Of a stretch of 64,000 bases of DNA, positions 26,563 through 39,500 are shown in pieces (the first letter of the stretch is position 1; every line of letters begins with the position of its first letter). The position numbers and the translations under genes are program-made. The stretch covers positions 2,301,251-2,365,250 of the forward strand of contig OU015525.1 of assembly GCA_907165065.1 (NCBI GenBank). Direction: 5' to 3'. Source of the DNA: Caprimulgus europaeus. Taxonomy: Eukaryota; Chordata; Aves; Caprimulgiformes; Caprimulgidae. The notes beneath the pieces were generated by a model. It had not been told where the DNA came from. It did not search any database and saw nothing but the letters and a program-made list of their open reading frames with translations.

Positions 26563-28784
26563 TAGCAGCCAAGGTGACCCAAAGATGCTCTTCCACGGAC
26601 ATCATGTAGGAATTTTACTTCAAAGGACTCCCAGAACACCTTTAGGGTTTCCAGGATCTCAGTCAACAGTAAAAGCAATAGATGTGCTGAGTCAGTGAGT
26701 TGAGAGACACCTCTATAATATGAATAACAGATGGTTTTCTCCTCTTTCAGATGATTTCTCACCTAGGCAAATCCCTCAGGACCTCACAAAGCACTGTCAT
26801 CATTCATGGGGGGTGACAAGGGTTCAATCTTCCTTGGTCCAGGAGGGCCAGAAAACAGGTGCTGGCTCTGTGCCCAATGTTCACAATAGCTTATCTGGGA
26901 CCAGCCTCTAGCTCCAGGGCTTTCTCCAGCATTAGATGTTAATCAGCAATTAGATAACGTGCAGACACTGCTCCTGGGAACAAGAAACTCCCTTCTGCAG
27001 TCTACAGGAAATTAGTGTAATAAAAACTCACTGTGAGATCTTCTGGGAGAAGAAAGCAATTTTATCACACACAATCTCTAAGCAAGTTCATTTTGCCCTC
27101 TCACAATCTTCCTTACAGATTTAATTTGATCACTGTCTCACAAGCACCAACATGTGTGTGCCTCAAAGGATCTGGCCACTGTCACTTCTATGCCACTGGT
27201 AGCCAAGAGATGACAGCTATGCAGTTCTCAGCATGCTTCTGAGGTTCTTGGCAGAGCACAACGAACTGATTTGGGACTTGCCCTTTTACAGCCTTTACAG
27301 AGAGGATGCTGTTTTGGCTCCCTTTCCCTTTTATTTTCCCTCTCTTAGGTGAAATTCCTGAATCACCCAGTTCTTTTGTTTTCTTTATCTGGGTGTTTTA
27401 TGGCTCTTAGCCTGTTTTTCATCCTCTGGAGACTCTTATCTAAGGTCAGTTTGTTCCTCCTCTTTATTTGAATGAAGTCAGACACAAGGTGCTCTAGAGC
27501 AGTCAACACATGCCTTTCCTTTTAACCCTTTGCTCTGCTGGTTCTTCTAGGTGCTTTCACATGCACATTTCCACTTGGCTTTCATACCAAACTTAACATT
27601 TCTACTACAAATCTCCACAAGCCCCAACACGTGTCCTACAGCTTCAGTGAGGTTTGTGCAACCTCCTTGGAGCCTGGCAAATTCCTTTATTTAGAGAGGC
27701 ACATTTTTGATGGAAAGGATGGGGAAGGGCCCAAAATGTCTCTTCCCTCCTCAAAACAACCAGGCAATGAGGTCACTGACGTTGGAAAGGAGATGACTCC
27801 AGGCACAGAAACCTCTGCAAGTCACTGCTGAACCTCATTAATGGTTCTAAAGAGGCCAGGACTGGAAACAAACCTAAAACATGGGTCCAAAGTTCACCCA
27901 GGAGATGGAGATAGGATGGGAGACAGGTATAGGTCAAGGGCCATCCAGTACACAGGGTTTGAGATGAGGTTAGAGTGGCCATCTAGGACACGAGGCCAGA
28001 AGCAGAGCTGGAGACAAACTACCCACATCACAGGTCCAAGGTCCACCTAGGAGATGGCTGGAGATAGACATACTTTACAGCATAGTCCTGGAGAAGACAA
28101 AAGGTTCAGGTTTGGGCTTAAATGTGCACTCAGGGCATGACAAGTGAGCTCATTTGTAGGGACATCAGTTTTTAATGCTGAAGCACTCCAGAACAAGCTT
28201 TCTTCAGAGGTAGCTTGATCACTCCAGACATGGATGTATCTTCCAGCACCCTTCAAACAGCCTGGAGAGATCACAGCAGCAATCAGAGTTTAACTTTTTG
28301 CCTGAGTAATGACCCCTGCTTCAAGTTTCACAATTATTTTCCTGTCAAAAGCCCAGAATAAACAAGCAAGACAGGGTGAGTCATGCAAGCTCTCTCTGGA
28401 AGGAGGAGGTGGGAGAATACGGATTTCTCTGATATCTACTGAGCATGTACCAGCCAGTGAACCACCTTCACCTTAAAGGCTCTGGAAGACAAGGCAAATG
28501 GAAAAATTGACATCAACCAGAAGTGAAAGTTCATAAATCTGACAGCCTGACTGTGACTACAGGTTGTGGTTTGAGTGGGTAGATGAAGATCCTATTCCAG
28601 TAGACAACAGGGTAAAGATGTAACTGGTTATGTACCCACATTTTCAGGAATCTCAGTACTTAACTGAGAGCTATCTCAGGTCTGTCCTCATGGTCTGCAG
28701 CAGAGAATGGCCTGTCAAGGTGATGGAGGACATTGAGCTCTGTTTGGCAACTGTAGACAGCAAGGAAGCTCAAAGAAGGAGAAG

Positions 28785-28955
28785 CATAGAATCACATAAT
28801 GGTTTGGGTTGGAAGGGACCTTTAAAGATCACCTAGTCCAGCCTCCCTGCAGTGAGCAGGGACATCTTCAATTAGATCAGATTGCTCAGTCTTTGTCCAA
28901 CCTGACCTTGAATGTTTCCATGGATGAGGCTTCTACCACCTCTCTGTCCCATCAA
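28785..28955 (-). mobile_element. CR1 LINE 3' fragment
   Basis: It opens with ATAGAATCACATAATGGTTT and GGGTTGGAAGGGACC and continues to TCTACCACCTCTCTG, an inverted CR1 3' end. Confidence 0.92.
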
Positions 28956-29694
28956 GTAACTGTGTCTTGGTTTGCCCATGCAAAAATTGGTGGAGCATCC
29001 TTGGATGATCCAAGAATGTTCCTGAAGGTCTTCTGGGCAACACTTATCCAGAGCAACCAAAAGTGGCTTCAGGAGGGGAACCATCCAGTGGTGGGATGAT
29101 GGGGAAGGGCTGGCATATGAAGTCAGCCCTCTCATTCAGGCAGGTGGAGTAGGACAGTGTGAGCAGGAGTCTCAGAGATGGTACATCATGGCTCCAGCAC
29201 CCTTTACAGTGTAGGAGGCCATGCCAACACCTGGGGCAGTGAGGGCCTTCATACCATAACTATATTGCAGCAGATTGCTCTGGCCAAAGAGCCTTGTCTG
29301 TTTGAGAGGAAACATACTTCACAGCAGGGATGGAGATCCTGGGCTCCTGCTCTTTTAGACTGGGGAATGGATTATGTCCTAAAGTCCTCTGCTCTGCCAG
29401 ATTACTGGTACTTCATGTTTTACAGTCTTCCACAGGGCAGTCCCTATCCTCTCCAGCAGAAGAGAAGCCTGAACACTTCTCACCTCCAGGGAATGATGTT
29501 AACTATTGAAAAGAAAGGGCTTTGTCCCCTTTCTGTGGCATCCATGCAAGGCAGTTTCAGCAGGTTCACTCCATGAACCAATTCTGCTCCACTAGCTGGG
29601 GAAAAAACCTCATGTTCAAACTCAACTGGGGTTTAGGTGCCTCACAGAGACCCATGTGCAAAAGCCCTTGCCAGGCTCAGAAGGTCTCACTCAA

Positions 29695-30012
29695 ACCCTG
29701 AAACAGAAATGAAGGACTTTTCATAAGGGCAGTTAATGACAGAACAAGGGGAAATGGTTTTAAGCTGAAAGAGGGGAGGTGGAGATGAGCTATTAGGAAG
29801 AAATTCTTCACTGTGAGGGTGGTGAGACACTGGAACAGGTCTCCACCAGAGAAATTGTGGATGTCTCTTCCCTGGAAGTGTTCAAGGCCAGGTTGGATGA
29901 TGCTTTGAGCAACCTGGTCTAGTGGAAGGTGTCCTTGTTCATGGTGAGGGGGTTGGAACTGGATGAGCTTTAAGGTCCCTTCCAACCCAAATCAGTCTGT
30001 GATTCTATGAAC
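29695..30012 (+). mobile_element. CR1 LINE 3' fragment
   Basis: It runs from GACAGAACAAGGGGAAATGG through AGGGTGGTGAGACACTGGAA to GGTCCCTTCCAACCCAAATC and a CTGTGATTCTATGA tail. Confidence 0.92.
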
Positions 30013-30254
30013 ATGGTGGTGAAGGAGACTCTTCACATGCCACCTGGCTCCACAGAAGCTGAGTAAATTTTTAGTGGGTCCATGTTTCAAGCTTAAACTC
30101 CCAAAGTGCCAGTTCAGCAATGAAGCTTTGCAGACCTAGTAATTCCAGTTTTAACTGCTGGACCTATCTCCGCTAACCTGCTCCCTTGACCCATGAAGGG
30201 AACAGCCATAGTCTTAACTTAGCAAAGATGATGGAGAGCGGTCTAGCAATGACT

Positions 30255-30657
30255 TCAGCCAGCTCCTGGGCCTCTTTAGCTTGGAGAAGAGGAGACTGAG
30301 GGGGGACCTGATTAATGTTTATAAATATTTGAAGGGTGAACGTCAGGAGGATGGAGCCAGGCTCTTCACAGTAACGACCGATGATAGGACAAGGGGCAAT
30401 GGGTGTGAGCTGGAACACAGGAGGTTCCGCTTAAATTTGAGAAAGAACTTCTTTACAGTAAGGGTGACAGAGCACTGGGACAGGCTGCCCAGGGGGGTTG
30501 TGGAGTCTCCTTCTCTGGAGACATTCAAGACCCGCCTGGACACCTTCCTGTGTGAACTCATCTAGGTGTTCCTGCTCCGGCAGGGGGATTGGACTGGATG
30601 ATCTTTCGAGGTCCCTTCCAATCCCTAATATTCTGTGATTCTGTGATTCTGTGATTA
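30255..30657 (+). mobile_element. CR1 LINE 3' fragment, young-looking subfamily
   Basis: It encodes the [20 protein letters not shown] block seen in the CR1 copies at 32045 and 47550, then ends with three copies of ATTCTGTG. An open frame of 94 codons survives (30281-30565), so it is less decayed than most copies here. Confidence 0.93.
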
Positions 30658-32044
30658 ACTTCTGGATTTTAAGACTAGCCATTCCTCCTCAGCATGCAAG
30701 CAAACCTTGAAATATTTACTCTAGCACTAGTTGGCTTTATGATCCAGCTGATTCCTTATCTCCTTTTCCCTTAAGCATGTTTTTGTACCTGTGTCCACCT
30801 TTCCTCAGCACAGACCACATTCCTACTGCTGGACTCTACCCCTTTTTTGGACTCTCTCTCTTTTTTCTGCCTTGCATTCACAGGATGAAGTCAATGTGAA
30901 TTGATGATGAAGCTCCTCAACAACCCCCAAACTTGCAAGAGTGCAGTGTTTTGTTGAGCATTGAAAGCCATCAGACAGTCACTGTGTTGAGCTTTGCAGC
31001 CCATTCTTCTAAACCATAGCTTTGGTAAGGAGGTGGGAGACATGGGCTTAGACTAGCAAGCTTTCAGAAGAGCTTCCTTACTTGGTGGATCTTCTATCAT
31101 AGTGAATTGGTCCCCATTCGCTCAGCCCACATCTTCTGTTTGCGGCATCCTGTAATTAATGTCGTTCCCACCCAGCCATTTAATCAATACTGGAATGAAT
31201 CCAGATCCCATGGTCGGTTGTGTCCCATAATTCATAGGTCCTCTGCCCTCCTTCCTAGCAGCAGACAAAGCATCTACAGGGATCTATGGGACTGACACAT
31301 TAAATTTGTGTGTGGGAGAAAACTAGAAAGCTGTGGGCCTTTGTACACTTCTCCGGGGGATGAGGGAGTGTAAAAGACACTGAAGGCACAGGAGATGTGA
31401 AGGAACATGCTATGCCTTCCTGATATCTGGAAATTAAATCTCAGGTGCTACACCCCAAAGAGGAGATAAATGGGATGAGATTGTTGACATGTAGCCTACA
31501 AAAAGCCAGACCAACTCTTAGGGGCACAAGGTGAACTTGGTCTGTATGACACAGTGGTCTTGTGAGTGTAGCTGAATTACGGTTGCTCAGGCTACCACAA
31601 AGCTGAAACTTCCCAGTTTTTAGTATTTGATTTGTAAACCAGAGAATGAAATAGTCCCAGCAACTCATTCCAGTGGAAGATATTAGACCACAGAAACACA
31701 TCACTCAGAATCAGTTCCTGCTAGAATAACTGGCAATGACAAATAAAAATGAGCTGTAGGAGAGATAAGGGAAGTGGGGTTTTGGAGGCATGGATTTGTT
31801 TTCCAAGTAGAGGACACTGAATACACTCTGATAAGACAGCAGCTGGAATTTTTTCCGACATGCATTTGCCAGGAAATGCTGATTCTGCAAAATTAAACCC
31901 ATCTGTGGCATACAGAGTTTGTCAAACCTGCTTGTTTCTTGCTGGCTCACTAGTTATCTCCTCCATTCCCAGGCTTTCTTGACAGCCAGCTCCACAGGGT
32001 TCCTCCCCCAGTGCCCTCCCAGCAACTCATTTCCTAGAGGATTT

Positions 32045-32756
32045 GGAAAATGGAAAACAATTTACATTTTAGGGAAACAGATCTGGGAATCCTAGTGGAC
32101 AGCAGGATGACCATGAGCCAGCACTGTGCCCTCGTGGCCAAGAAGGCCAGTGGCATCCTGGGGTGCATTAGAAGGGGTGTGGTTAGTAGGTCAAGAGAGG
32201 TTCTTCTTCCCCTTTACTCTGCCCTGGTGAGGCCACATCTGGAATATTGTGTCCAGTTCTGGGCCCCACAGTTCAAGAAGGACAGGGAGCTGCTTGAGAG
32301 AGTCCAGCACAGAGCCACCAAGATGATGAAGGGAGTGGAGCATCTCCCTGATGAGGAAAGGCTGAGGGAGCTGGGGCTCTTTAGCTTGGAGAAGAGGAGA
32401 CTGAGGGGTGACCTCATTAATGTTTATAAGTACGTAAAGGATGAATGTCAGGAAGGTGGAGCTAGGCTCTTCTCAGTGATGTCCAATGGTAGGACAAGGG
32501 ACAACGAGTGCAAGCTGGAGCATAGCAGGTTTCATGTAAACATAAGGAAAAACTTTTTCACTGTGAGAGTGACAGGACACTGGGACAGGCTGCCCAGAGA
32601 GGTTGTGGAATCTCCTTCTCTGGAGACATTCAAAACCCACCTGGACGCGTTTCTGTGTGACCTACTGTAGGTGATCTTGCTCTGGCAGGGGGATTGGAGT
32701 AGATGATCTTTCGAGGTCCCTTCCAATCCCTAACACTCTGTGATTCTGTGATTTAG
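32045..32756 (+). mobile_element. CR1 LINE 3' fragment with intact 206-codon RT C-terminal frame
   Basis: An uninterrupted frame at 32050-32670 encodes the C-terminal end of CR1 ORF2, including [34 protein letters not shown] and [14 protein letters not shown]. It ends before the 3' UTR (GAGGTCCCTTCCAATCCCTA) and an ATTCTGTGATT tail. It is 5'-truncated, lacking the endonuclease and the RT catalytic core, so it cannot move itself. It is the best-preserved CR1 frame in the window and lies about 0.8 kb upstream of LY6E. Confidence 0.95.
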
Positions 32757-32949
32757 CTATTTCTGTGGAACCTACTGAATATGGACCACTCCTGCAAACC
32801 TTTCTGGTGGACTTCCCTACACTCTGAAGACCCATTCTGCCAAGCAGCCCAAAGCTGCCCCGTGCCACCCCAGCTGCTGGGCCTTCGTACCTTCAACCTC
32901 CCCAACTCTGTATGTCTAATCCCATTTAGGTTCTGGTAAACAGCTAGGA

Positions 32950-33240
32950 AAGTTGGTTCCCTACATGCTTGGGTCTTGCATGCAGGAGGCTTGTGCATGT
33001 AGGGGTTCTTGCATGCAGGAGAAGCATGCAGGAAGGGAGTCCTGCATGCAGGGGTTTGCACATATAGGACACATTTGCATCCAGGGTGGTTGTGAATGAA
33101 TGGGGTGGGAGGTGTGTGCGTGGTCAGGGGATGTGTGAATGAAGATACAGTGAGGAGGGGAGGGAGGAATGAATGCAGCAGGTCCTCACGGGTGAAGGGA
33201 GTTGTGGATGCAGGGAGTTGCACTTGAAAAGGGCTGTGCA
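32950..33240. repeat. Degenerate GCATGCAGG minisatellite upstream of LY6E
   Basis: TGCATGCAGG or a close variant recurs about every 30 bp (clearest at 32970-33060), with weaker copies such as GTGGATGCAGGGAGTTGCAC further right. On the reverse strand the repeat appears as a recurring Ala-Cys-Lys-Thr-Pro-like pattern in a chance frame. Confidence 0.7.
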
Positions 33241-33329
33241 TGAGTGCTCCTACTCCTCAGGGAAATAGAGGGGACCCGAAAAGGAGGATGGAAAAAGCCT
33301 TTGGAGCAGGGCCAAGGGAGAGCTGGCCC

Positions 33330-33585
33330 TGCTCCTGCGGGCCAGGAGCTGCCACGCCGCGCTGCCACAGGTAACTCCCCCTCTTTCCACCGCCCCGGTT
33401 CTCCGGAGCGGGGAAACGAAACCAGGCGTGGCGGGGTAGGCGGTGGGGGGAGGCGGTGTAGGGCGCGGGCCGGCCCGCTGGGCGGAGCCGCTGGCCTTTC
33501 CCCACCCCCGGCTCCCGGACCTGCCGCCAGCCCTGCGCGCAGCTCCCCTCCCTGCGCATCTCGCTGGCCCCATCGCCGCCGAACC
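33330..33585 (+). promoter_or_regulatory. LY6E: CpG-rich TATA-less promoter of LY6E
   Basis: This is a sharply GC- and CpG-rich stretch (for example GGTAGGGCGCGGGCCGGCCC near 33457) in an otherwise AT-leaning window, ending at the LY6E ATG. No TATA box is seen. A possible donor (CAG|GTAACT) at 33370/33371 would allow a non-coding first exon as in mammalian LY6E, but no clear matching acceptor is visible. CpG richness continues weakly into intron 1 (about 33990-34090). Confidence 0.75.
33411..33423 (+). promoter_or_regulatory. ISRE-like site in the LY6E promoter
   Basis: GGGAAACGAAACC resembles the interferon-stimulated response element type with two GAAA cores one base apart, as I recall it from 2'-5' oligoadenylate synthetase promoters. 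It lies about 165 bp upstream of the ATG. LY6E is interferon-inducible in vertebrates, so the site fits, but binding is inferred. Confidence 0.5.
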
Positions 33586-36500
33586 ATGAAGGCGCTTCTG
33601 TTCGCTGTGCTGGCTGCGGTGCTGTGCGTGGAGAGAGGTAAGGGAGGGATACTCCCGGCCATCATCACTTCTCCCTAAGGTCCCTCAATTCCTCTCCAGC
33701 CCTGGGTTTGGGTCCAAATTGAGGTGGGGGGAGTGTGTGGGGGGGGTGATGCTGCGTCTTGCAGAGTAGGGTCTGGAAGTTGGAGGTTTGCCGTGGGGGA
33801 TGAAGGTTGCAGAGGGGCTGGGGGTACAGAGCTGAGCCGTGCCGGGTTTTGGCGGGGGGGTGGAGGGGTGTCTTTCCAAGATCTGCCTCGCAACAGTGTC
33901 CCTCTTGCATCAGGAACTTCAGGGCTTCTGTGCCTCTGTGTATAGGCGTGCTTCCCCAGCTGTGCGTGTATTTCGGAGTTTTTCCCCAGTTACAGCTCGA
34001 ACAAAGAGCAGGGCCGGCTCCTCTCCCCCTTTTTGGCGCAGCGAGCCGGGATAACGGCGCCCAAATGAGCCGAGATGCAGCCGAGGGGAAGGAGGGTGGA
34101 AGGGAGATGGAGCCCAGCCCTGGCAATGGCTGATGGAGCAAAGTCTGGGCAGAGCCACTCGTGATCCTGGCTCCTGCCATCCCCACTGCCACCTCAGCAT
34201 CCTTCGGGGAAGGTTGTGGTGGCCAACGTGTGGGGAGGTGACCCCCAAGGGACCATGCCTTGTGGAGCGCATCTTGGGACTGCCCCCGAAGCTGGGGAGA
34301 AGCCGTGCTTCCTGTTGCTGGGTGTTAAAACTACAAGTTGTCTAGGTCGCAGGGTCTGCAGTCCCCACCTTCCCAACGACTCCATTTCTGACTATCCAAA
34401 CTCTACGGCGGGGCCGTGCAAAAACTCCATATTGTTTCCATATGTCGATGCTTGAAGAAGCCAACAAAGAGCAAAGAAGAGAGTTCGGGGCCCTTTTTGC
34501 TCCTGCTATGGAAATACAGGCTCTTCTTGTCTTCTGAGGACACTGGTGAGAAGAAACGAGTTGTTTGTTGCCCTTCCTGTGCCTCCCTCCAAGTTGGGTC
34601 TGGGAAGCAACTGGCAATTCAAGCGTTGGGTCTCCATCAGAGTCCAGCTGGCATGTGCTCAGTTCCAGCTGGGAGGATGGGCTCTCCAGGCCAAGGCCAT
34701 AAGAGGTTTCATTTCCCCACTCCCTCACTCCAAAACAAAACCCCTTTCAGCTTTAAAGTAAGTTCTTTAGCCAGGCAAAAGGGGTTTGTTGCAGATCACT
34801 TTATCCCCGAATGCTTCCAGTACATCCAGAGTCTTTCACAGAAAAGCTTTACTTGCTGCTCCAAGTGTCCAGTAGATTTGATGTGTGGTGTGTAAGGATC
34901 TTATTGAAGAGCAATGGAAAAAGAAAGAGTGTTTGGCGTAGGGTCTGAATGGAAGAGCTGGCAAAGCAACAGCATTTTTCACTGCTGAGTTTCAGAGTGG
35001 GATTGTAAAGGCTTTATTATTATTATCATTATTATTAATTTTTTTTTAGCCTGCATTGCTCTTTGCAAGAATGGATTCAACCTCTTATCTGAGGAATTCC
35101 CTCAAATGATCTGCTCTGTTTTGAGGAGCTCTTTGTTCCTTTGAGAAGCAGAGCAGCAAACGAATAAACACATAATTTTTTCCTCTGGAAGAAGACTGCA
35201 TTTTCTAGTTGGTGAAAACGAGGCTTCCCTTTTGCATTGTTCAATCTTGGGCTTTTTTTTTTCTTCTTTTTTCTTTTTTTCCCTTTTTTTTTTGTGTAGC
35301 CTTGAGCTCCAACTCTTTGCTCTATCTCCAGCTGCGTAAACTAATTCTACCACCCCCCCTCCCCTTGTGCCTTTTGTTTCAAACACTTAGCCTGCTTGCT
35401 CTCTTAACTCTGCAGTGGCTTCTTTAGTTTTCTGTTTCGCTGGGGCAGAAAGTGACACTACTTTTAAGTGTGTATTTCCTCTCTGAAACTATGTTGGAAG
35501 ACTCATTTCTTCCTGGAAAGATTTTGTCTATATTAAAATGAGAGGTAATAGGTAGGTGTGACAAAAATAAAACACGAGGACAGGTAGGAGATGCTGTGGT
35601 AGGAGCATAGGTTTAGTCAGGTGGCAGAGAGAATTTCATGCCTAAAGGCACTTTTATGTGCGTGTACAAATATTTTGGATGTGTTTGTAGCTGGAATCTC
35701 TAAGCTTTAATGAATAGCACTGCAGCACTTGACGTGTGTGTTCAGCGTGGTGAGCAAATACGTATGGGGACATGTGTCCTTCTGTAATGCCCACAGGAAG
35801 CCTGTAATCCACTTCATTCCAGGTTGCAGGCAGTTCCTGTGAAATGGGATGAGTCAATTTGCCTCCTCACTTTGCCCTCAGAGTGGTTTTAAGGAGGAGG
35901 GTTTAGGACAGGTCACCATCACCTGAAACTTGAGGGCAGAAACGTGCAGGGGACCAGGGAGCAGGAGAGAGCTGGGTTTTACTCTGAGGTCACAGCCTGA
36001 GTTTTGGCCAATGAGGTAAAAAATGCCACCCATGGAAATTCTCTGAGGGCTCAGCAAGGTACAATGACAGCCTGTGGGCTCAGTGGCTCTCTGTGTCCTC
36101 CTCACCCTCTCCCAGATCCCGAGGCAGAGTCCACTGAGGAGTCTCTCCTGACGCTTTTGACTCAGCTGGTGGCCCTGTAATCCTGGATGCTGTGTGTAGG
36201 CTGTGGCTGTTGACGTGCTCAGGTGACTTGGTTTTGGTGCAAGGGTCGTTTGCAGAGTGATGATGGTTTGAGGAAGTATGAGAGAGTCCAGGAGATTCTT
36301 GCTTAGGAGGTTGTGATGTTGGTTTCATTTCCAACGTGGAGTCATTTGGCTGCCCTGATGTGACATTCAGGATCTTCTGCTAACCATCTTTAATCTGTTT
36401 CCCTGAGATTATGTTATTTTCTTTCCCTGCCTTGGCCATCGCTGCTCAAAAGTCTTTCCACTGAGAACAATTGTTATTTTTTTTTTCACAATTTTCTCAT

Positions 36501-39500
36501 AAAAAGCTTTTATTTTTCTGAGAGAAAAAGAATTGAGAAGAACCTCAAGAGGTCATAACAGTCCCACAGCAAAGTGGGACAACTCCTGATCAATATTTGT
36601 TCAACTTAATCTTCAAAATACTCCACGACAGGGATTGCTGAGCCTCAGCAAGTTCTCCCAGGGCTTCACCAACTTCATCTCCTTGGGATAATCTCTTAGT
36701 GGTGGGGCTGATAGAAGTAGGAGCAGGGATGATGCTGCTTTGCACTTCCCATCCTGAATCAGCCCCCACTCCATTTTGCATAATGTCAATGCAGAAGGGA
36801 AAGGCAGTGCCTCCTGGAAGGGCTTTTGCTGTCTAAGTGCTCAAAAATCAGAGCCTGTGAAACATCGGGAACAGACCTGATCTGTCTGCATATGTAGGTC
36901 AGCAGTTGCAGTGTGGATGTGATATTCTTGTATGTAAAATATGAGAAGATCATCCATCCACTGCAGAGTGCACATGTCCCTGCTGACTCACTGGTCCAGG
37001 CAGTTTCTGCAGCCATTTCCCACCACTGAATGCTATTTTCCAATCTTCTTTCTTGGGTAGATCTGAAAGATGAGGGATGGGAGCCAACTGGTGCAGTCCA
37101 TCCTGCTGGTGTAGGATAAACCATTTTAGGGAACCTACCATGGAGGAAGGCATGCTTTTTTTTGCTATCTCCTTTATTCCAAATTAAAAAAAAATTGGTT
37201 GAATCTGCTGCCTTCATAGTGCTGTGACTCCCTGGGCAGCAGGACAGTGCAAGTCCTTGCAGGTCTTGCTGCAATGCTGGGCTTGTTCTAGCTGAGAAAT
37301 CAGTTCCACCATGTGGAAGCCTGAGCTTTGTGCCCTGCTGCCAAAGGCAGGTCACAGAAAGCTTGAACTCATGATCACGCCTGGACCATTTCCCATCAGT
37401 GTCCACGGGAGCTGAGCAGAATAAACCCAAATCTCAGGCTCCAGGTTGCAGGCCTGCACTTGCCTCTGTTGTTTAGTTTCAAGTTGATAACTGTAGCTTG
37501 AACTTGTTCTTAGATTCATAGAATGTTGTGACTTGGAAGGGACCCACAAGGATCATGGAGTCCAACTCCTGTCCCTGCACAGGACAAGCCCAACATTCAC
37601 ACCATGTTTCTGAGGGCCTTGGCCAAATGCTACTGGAATCTTGTCAGGCTTGGTGCCATGGGGAGCCTGTTCCAGTGCTCCACCACCCTCTGGGTGAAGA
37701 ACCTTTTCCTCATGGCCAACCTCAGCCTCCCCTGCCACATCTTCCTGCCATGTCCTCTGCTCCTGGCGTTGGTGGCCAGAGAGAAGAGATCAGCGCCTGC
37801 CCCTCCTCTTCTCCTTGGGAGGGAGTTCTAGACTGCCATGATGTCTCCTCTCAGTCTCTTCTCCAGGCTGAACAAACCAAGTGCCTTCAGCCTCTCCTCA
37901 AACGGCTTCCCCTCTAATCCCTTCACCTCTTGGTGCAAACAGGAGCATGCCATAAAGTACCAGGATGACCCTGTGGTTGTATTGAGGCTTTATCTGGCTT
38001 TTGATCCTACCAAGAGCTTGAAATGCTTGAACCCTTCACTTGGACCATTTTATTTTTTTTTTCAGGAAAAAAATCTGTCACAGATTGATACAGCTGTGGC
38101 CAGATGTGGTGTGTGCCATGTGTCAGAGGTGGGGACAACCAAGTGGGGAGAGATCTTTCCACCAGCCCCTAATTGAAGTGTTCCTTTTCCTTGCAGCCCA
38201 CACGCTCATCTGCTTTTCATGCTCGGATGCATCCTCCAACTGGGCCTGCCTGAAGCCTGTCAAGTGTGGGGAGAATGAAAACCACTGTGTGACGACGTAT
38301 GTTGGAATGGGAATCGGTGAGTGGTGATAGGACCTGCCCCTCTTGGCTGCTCTCCTGGGTCACCTGCTAAGCTGCAGGAAAGCTTTCCTTCCTTTGGCTG
38401 GAACAAAAGGGGAAAGTTCTGCTTAGCAGCTCAGTGTCAGACCATCCCAAGGGAATTTTTACGAGGGATCTGCTGCCAGACAGAGTCATTTTAAAGCCCA
38501 CGTGTCTGCACTGATGCTGAGAGTCCGAGGGGAATTTTGAGGTGGGGGTGGGGAGGTTGCTGATGAGTAAGTGAAAGTGTGGAGGCTGCTACAAGCTTCC
38601 TCTGTAGGAAGCTCCAGGGTTGCCCTTCCTGCTTTTGCCCTGTGTTCAGGTTATTCATCCCTGAGTCCCACCTTTGCTCCTTCACTCTTCATGGATGAGG
38701 TGGGATTGCCAGGAGGGGACATTTGCAGGTTTCCTCCATAAGCACTAGGAAAAATCTAGTTTGGAGTCTGTGCTTCCCAGCTGCTGCTGCTAGGGAAGCA
38801 GGCTGCTCTGGCAGGTCTCCTGGCACCATTGCAGAAACCAGAGCCCAGCCTGGCTTGCCTTGCTCTCCCTTGCAGGAGGAAGGGGTGTTGCATGCCCAAG
38901 TTGCATGGTCCACAACGTGGGCAGGTCTTGCATGCAGAAATGGAGGCTGGGAGCTTTTATAAACCTGTCCTCTTAGCACAGTGCTAATGGTTTCCTCTTT
39001 CCTGCTGCTAAATGGGTCCTGTGTGTCTCTCACAGCTGATGTTTGAAATGTAGCCTTCCCTCATGAGTGCCTCCCTGGTGCTCTAGATGCCCCTTACTCC
39101 TTGTCTTGCTCGAGGAGTCCCAGGGTCAAGCTCGATGGGGATTTTTGAGATTCTTCACTGGAGCTGTAACGGCCAAACTTTGGCTGACAGCCTGGAAAAG
39201 GTGTCCCTGGGGTGTTGCATGGTCTCTAGAGTCTGTGTGGGAGGTTGTCATGGGTGTTCCTTGAGATATGTGGGCTGGCTGAAATTACTGTCATAGCCTG
39301 ATGCCGAGAAGCACTTCATCATCTCTGTGCCACCTGTGACACTTCAGTTATTTCAGTGCTGTTATTTCCTTTGTAGAACAGGTCATCAGAAAGCTGAGAA
39401 AGATTATAAACCCATTTCCTTTTTGCTTTTCTTCCTTTTCCTCCTGCCTCAACCTAAATTCAGGTGGCAAGTCTGGCCAGTCCATCTCCAAAGGATGCTC

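Larger units (their letters stand above)
21692..33240. other. Intergenic region between genes C and D: CR1 copies and unique sequence, no gene seen
   Basis: About 11.5 kb. It contains five CR1 fragments and a minisatellite, each listed separately. The rest is unique sequence with short open frames that show no Ly6 cysteine pattern, signal peptide or other known domain. Confidence 0.6.

Noticed and set aside
32050-32670. 206-codon frame as a host gene
   Set aside because: The translation is the C-terminal end of CR1 reverse transcriptase and is followed by the CR1 3' end, so it is a LINE remnant.
33186-33668. Pro/Ala/Arg-rich frames on the - strand, and a 144-codon + frame overlapping the LY6E start
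   Set aside because: They arise from the low stop-codon frequency of CpG-rich DNA and the minisatellite. The + frame is out of register with the LY6E signal peptide.
34837-34895. Cysteine-rich stretch [15 protein letters not shown] in LY6E intron 1
   Set aside because: The cysteine spacing does not fit an LU half-domain and no acceptor or donor sites frame it. Chance is more likely.
36786-37430. A 214-codon frame on the - strand
   Set aside because: It lies inside LY6E intron 1 and has no recognisable domain, splice context, promoter or repeated motif. It is probably a chance frame.
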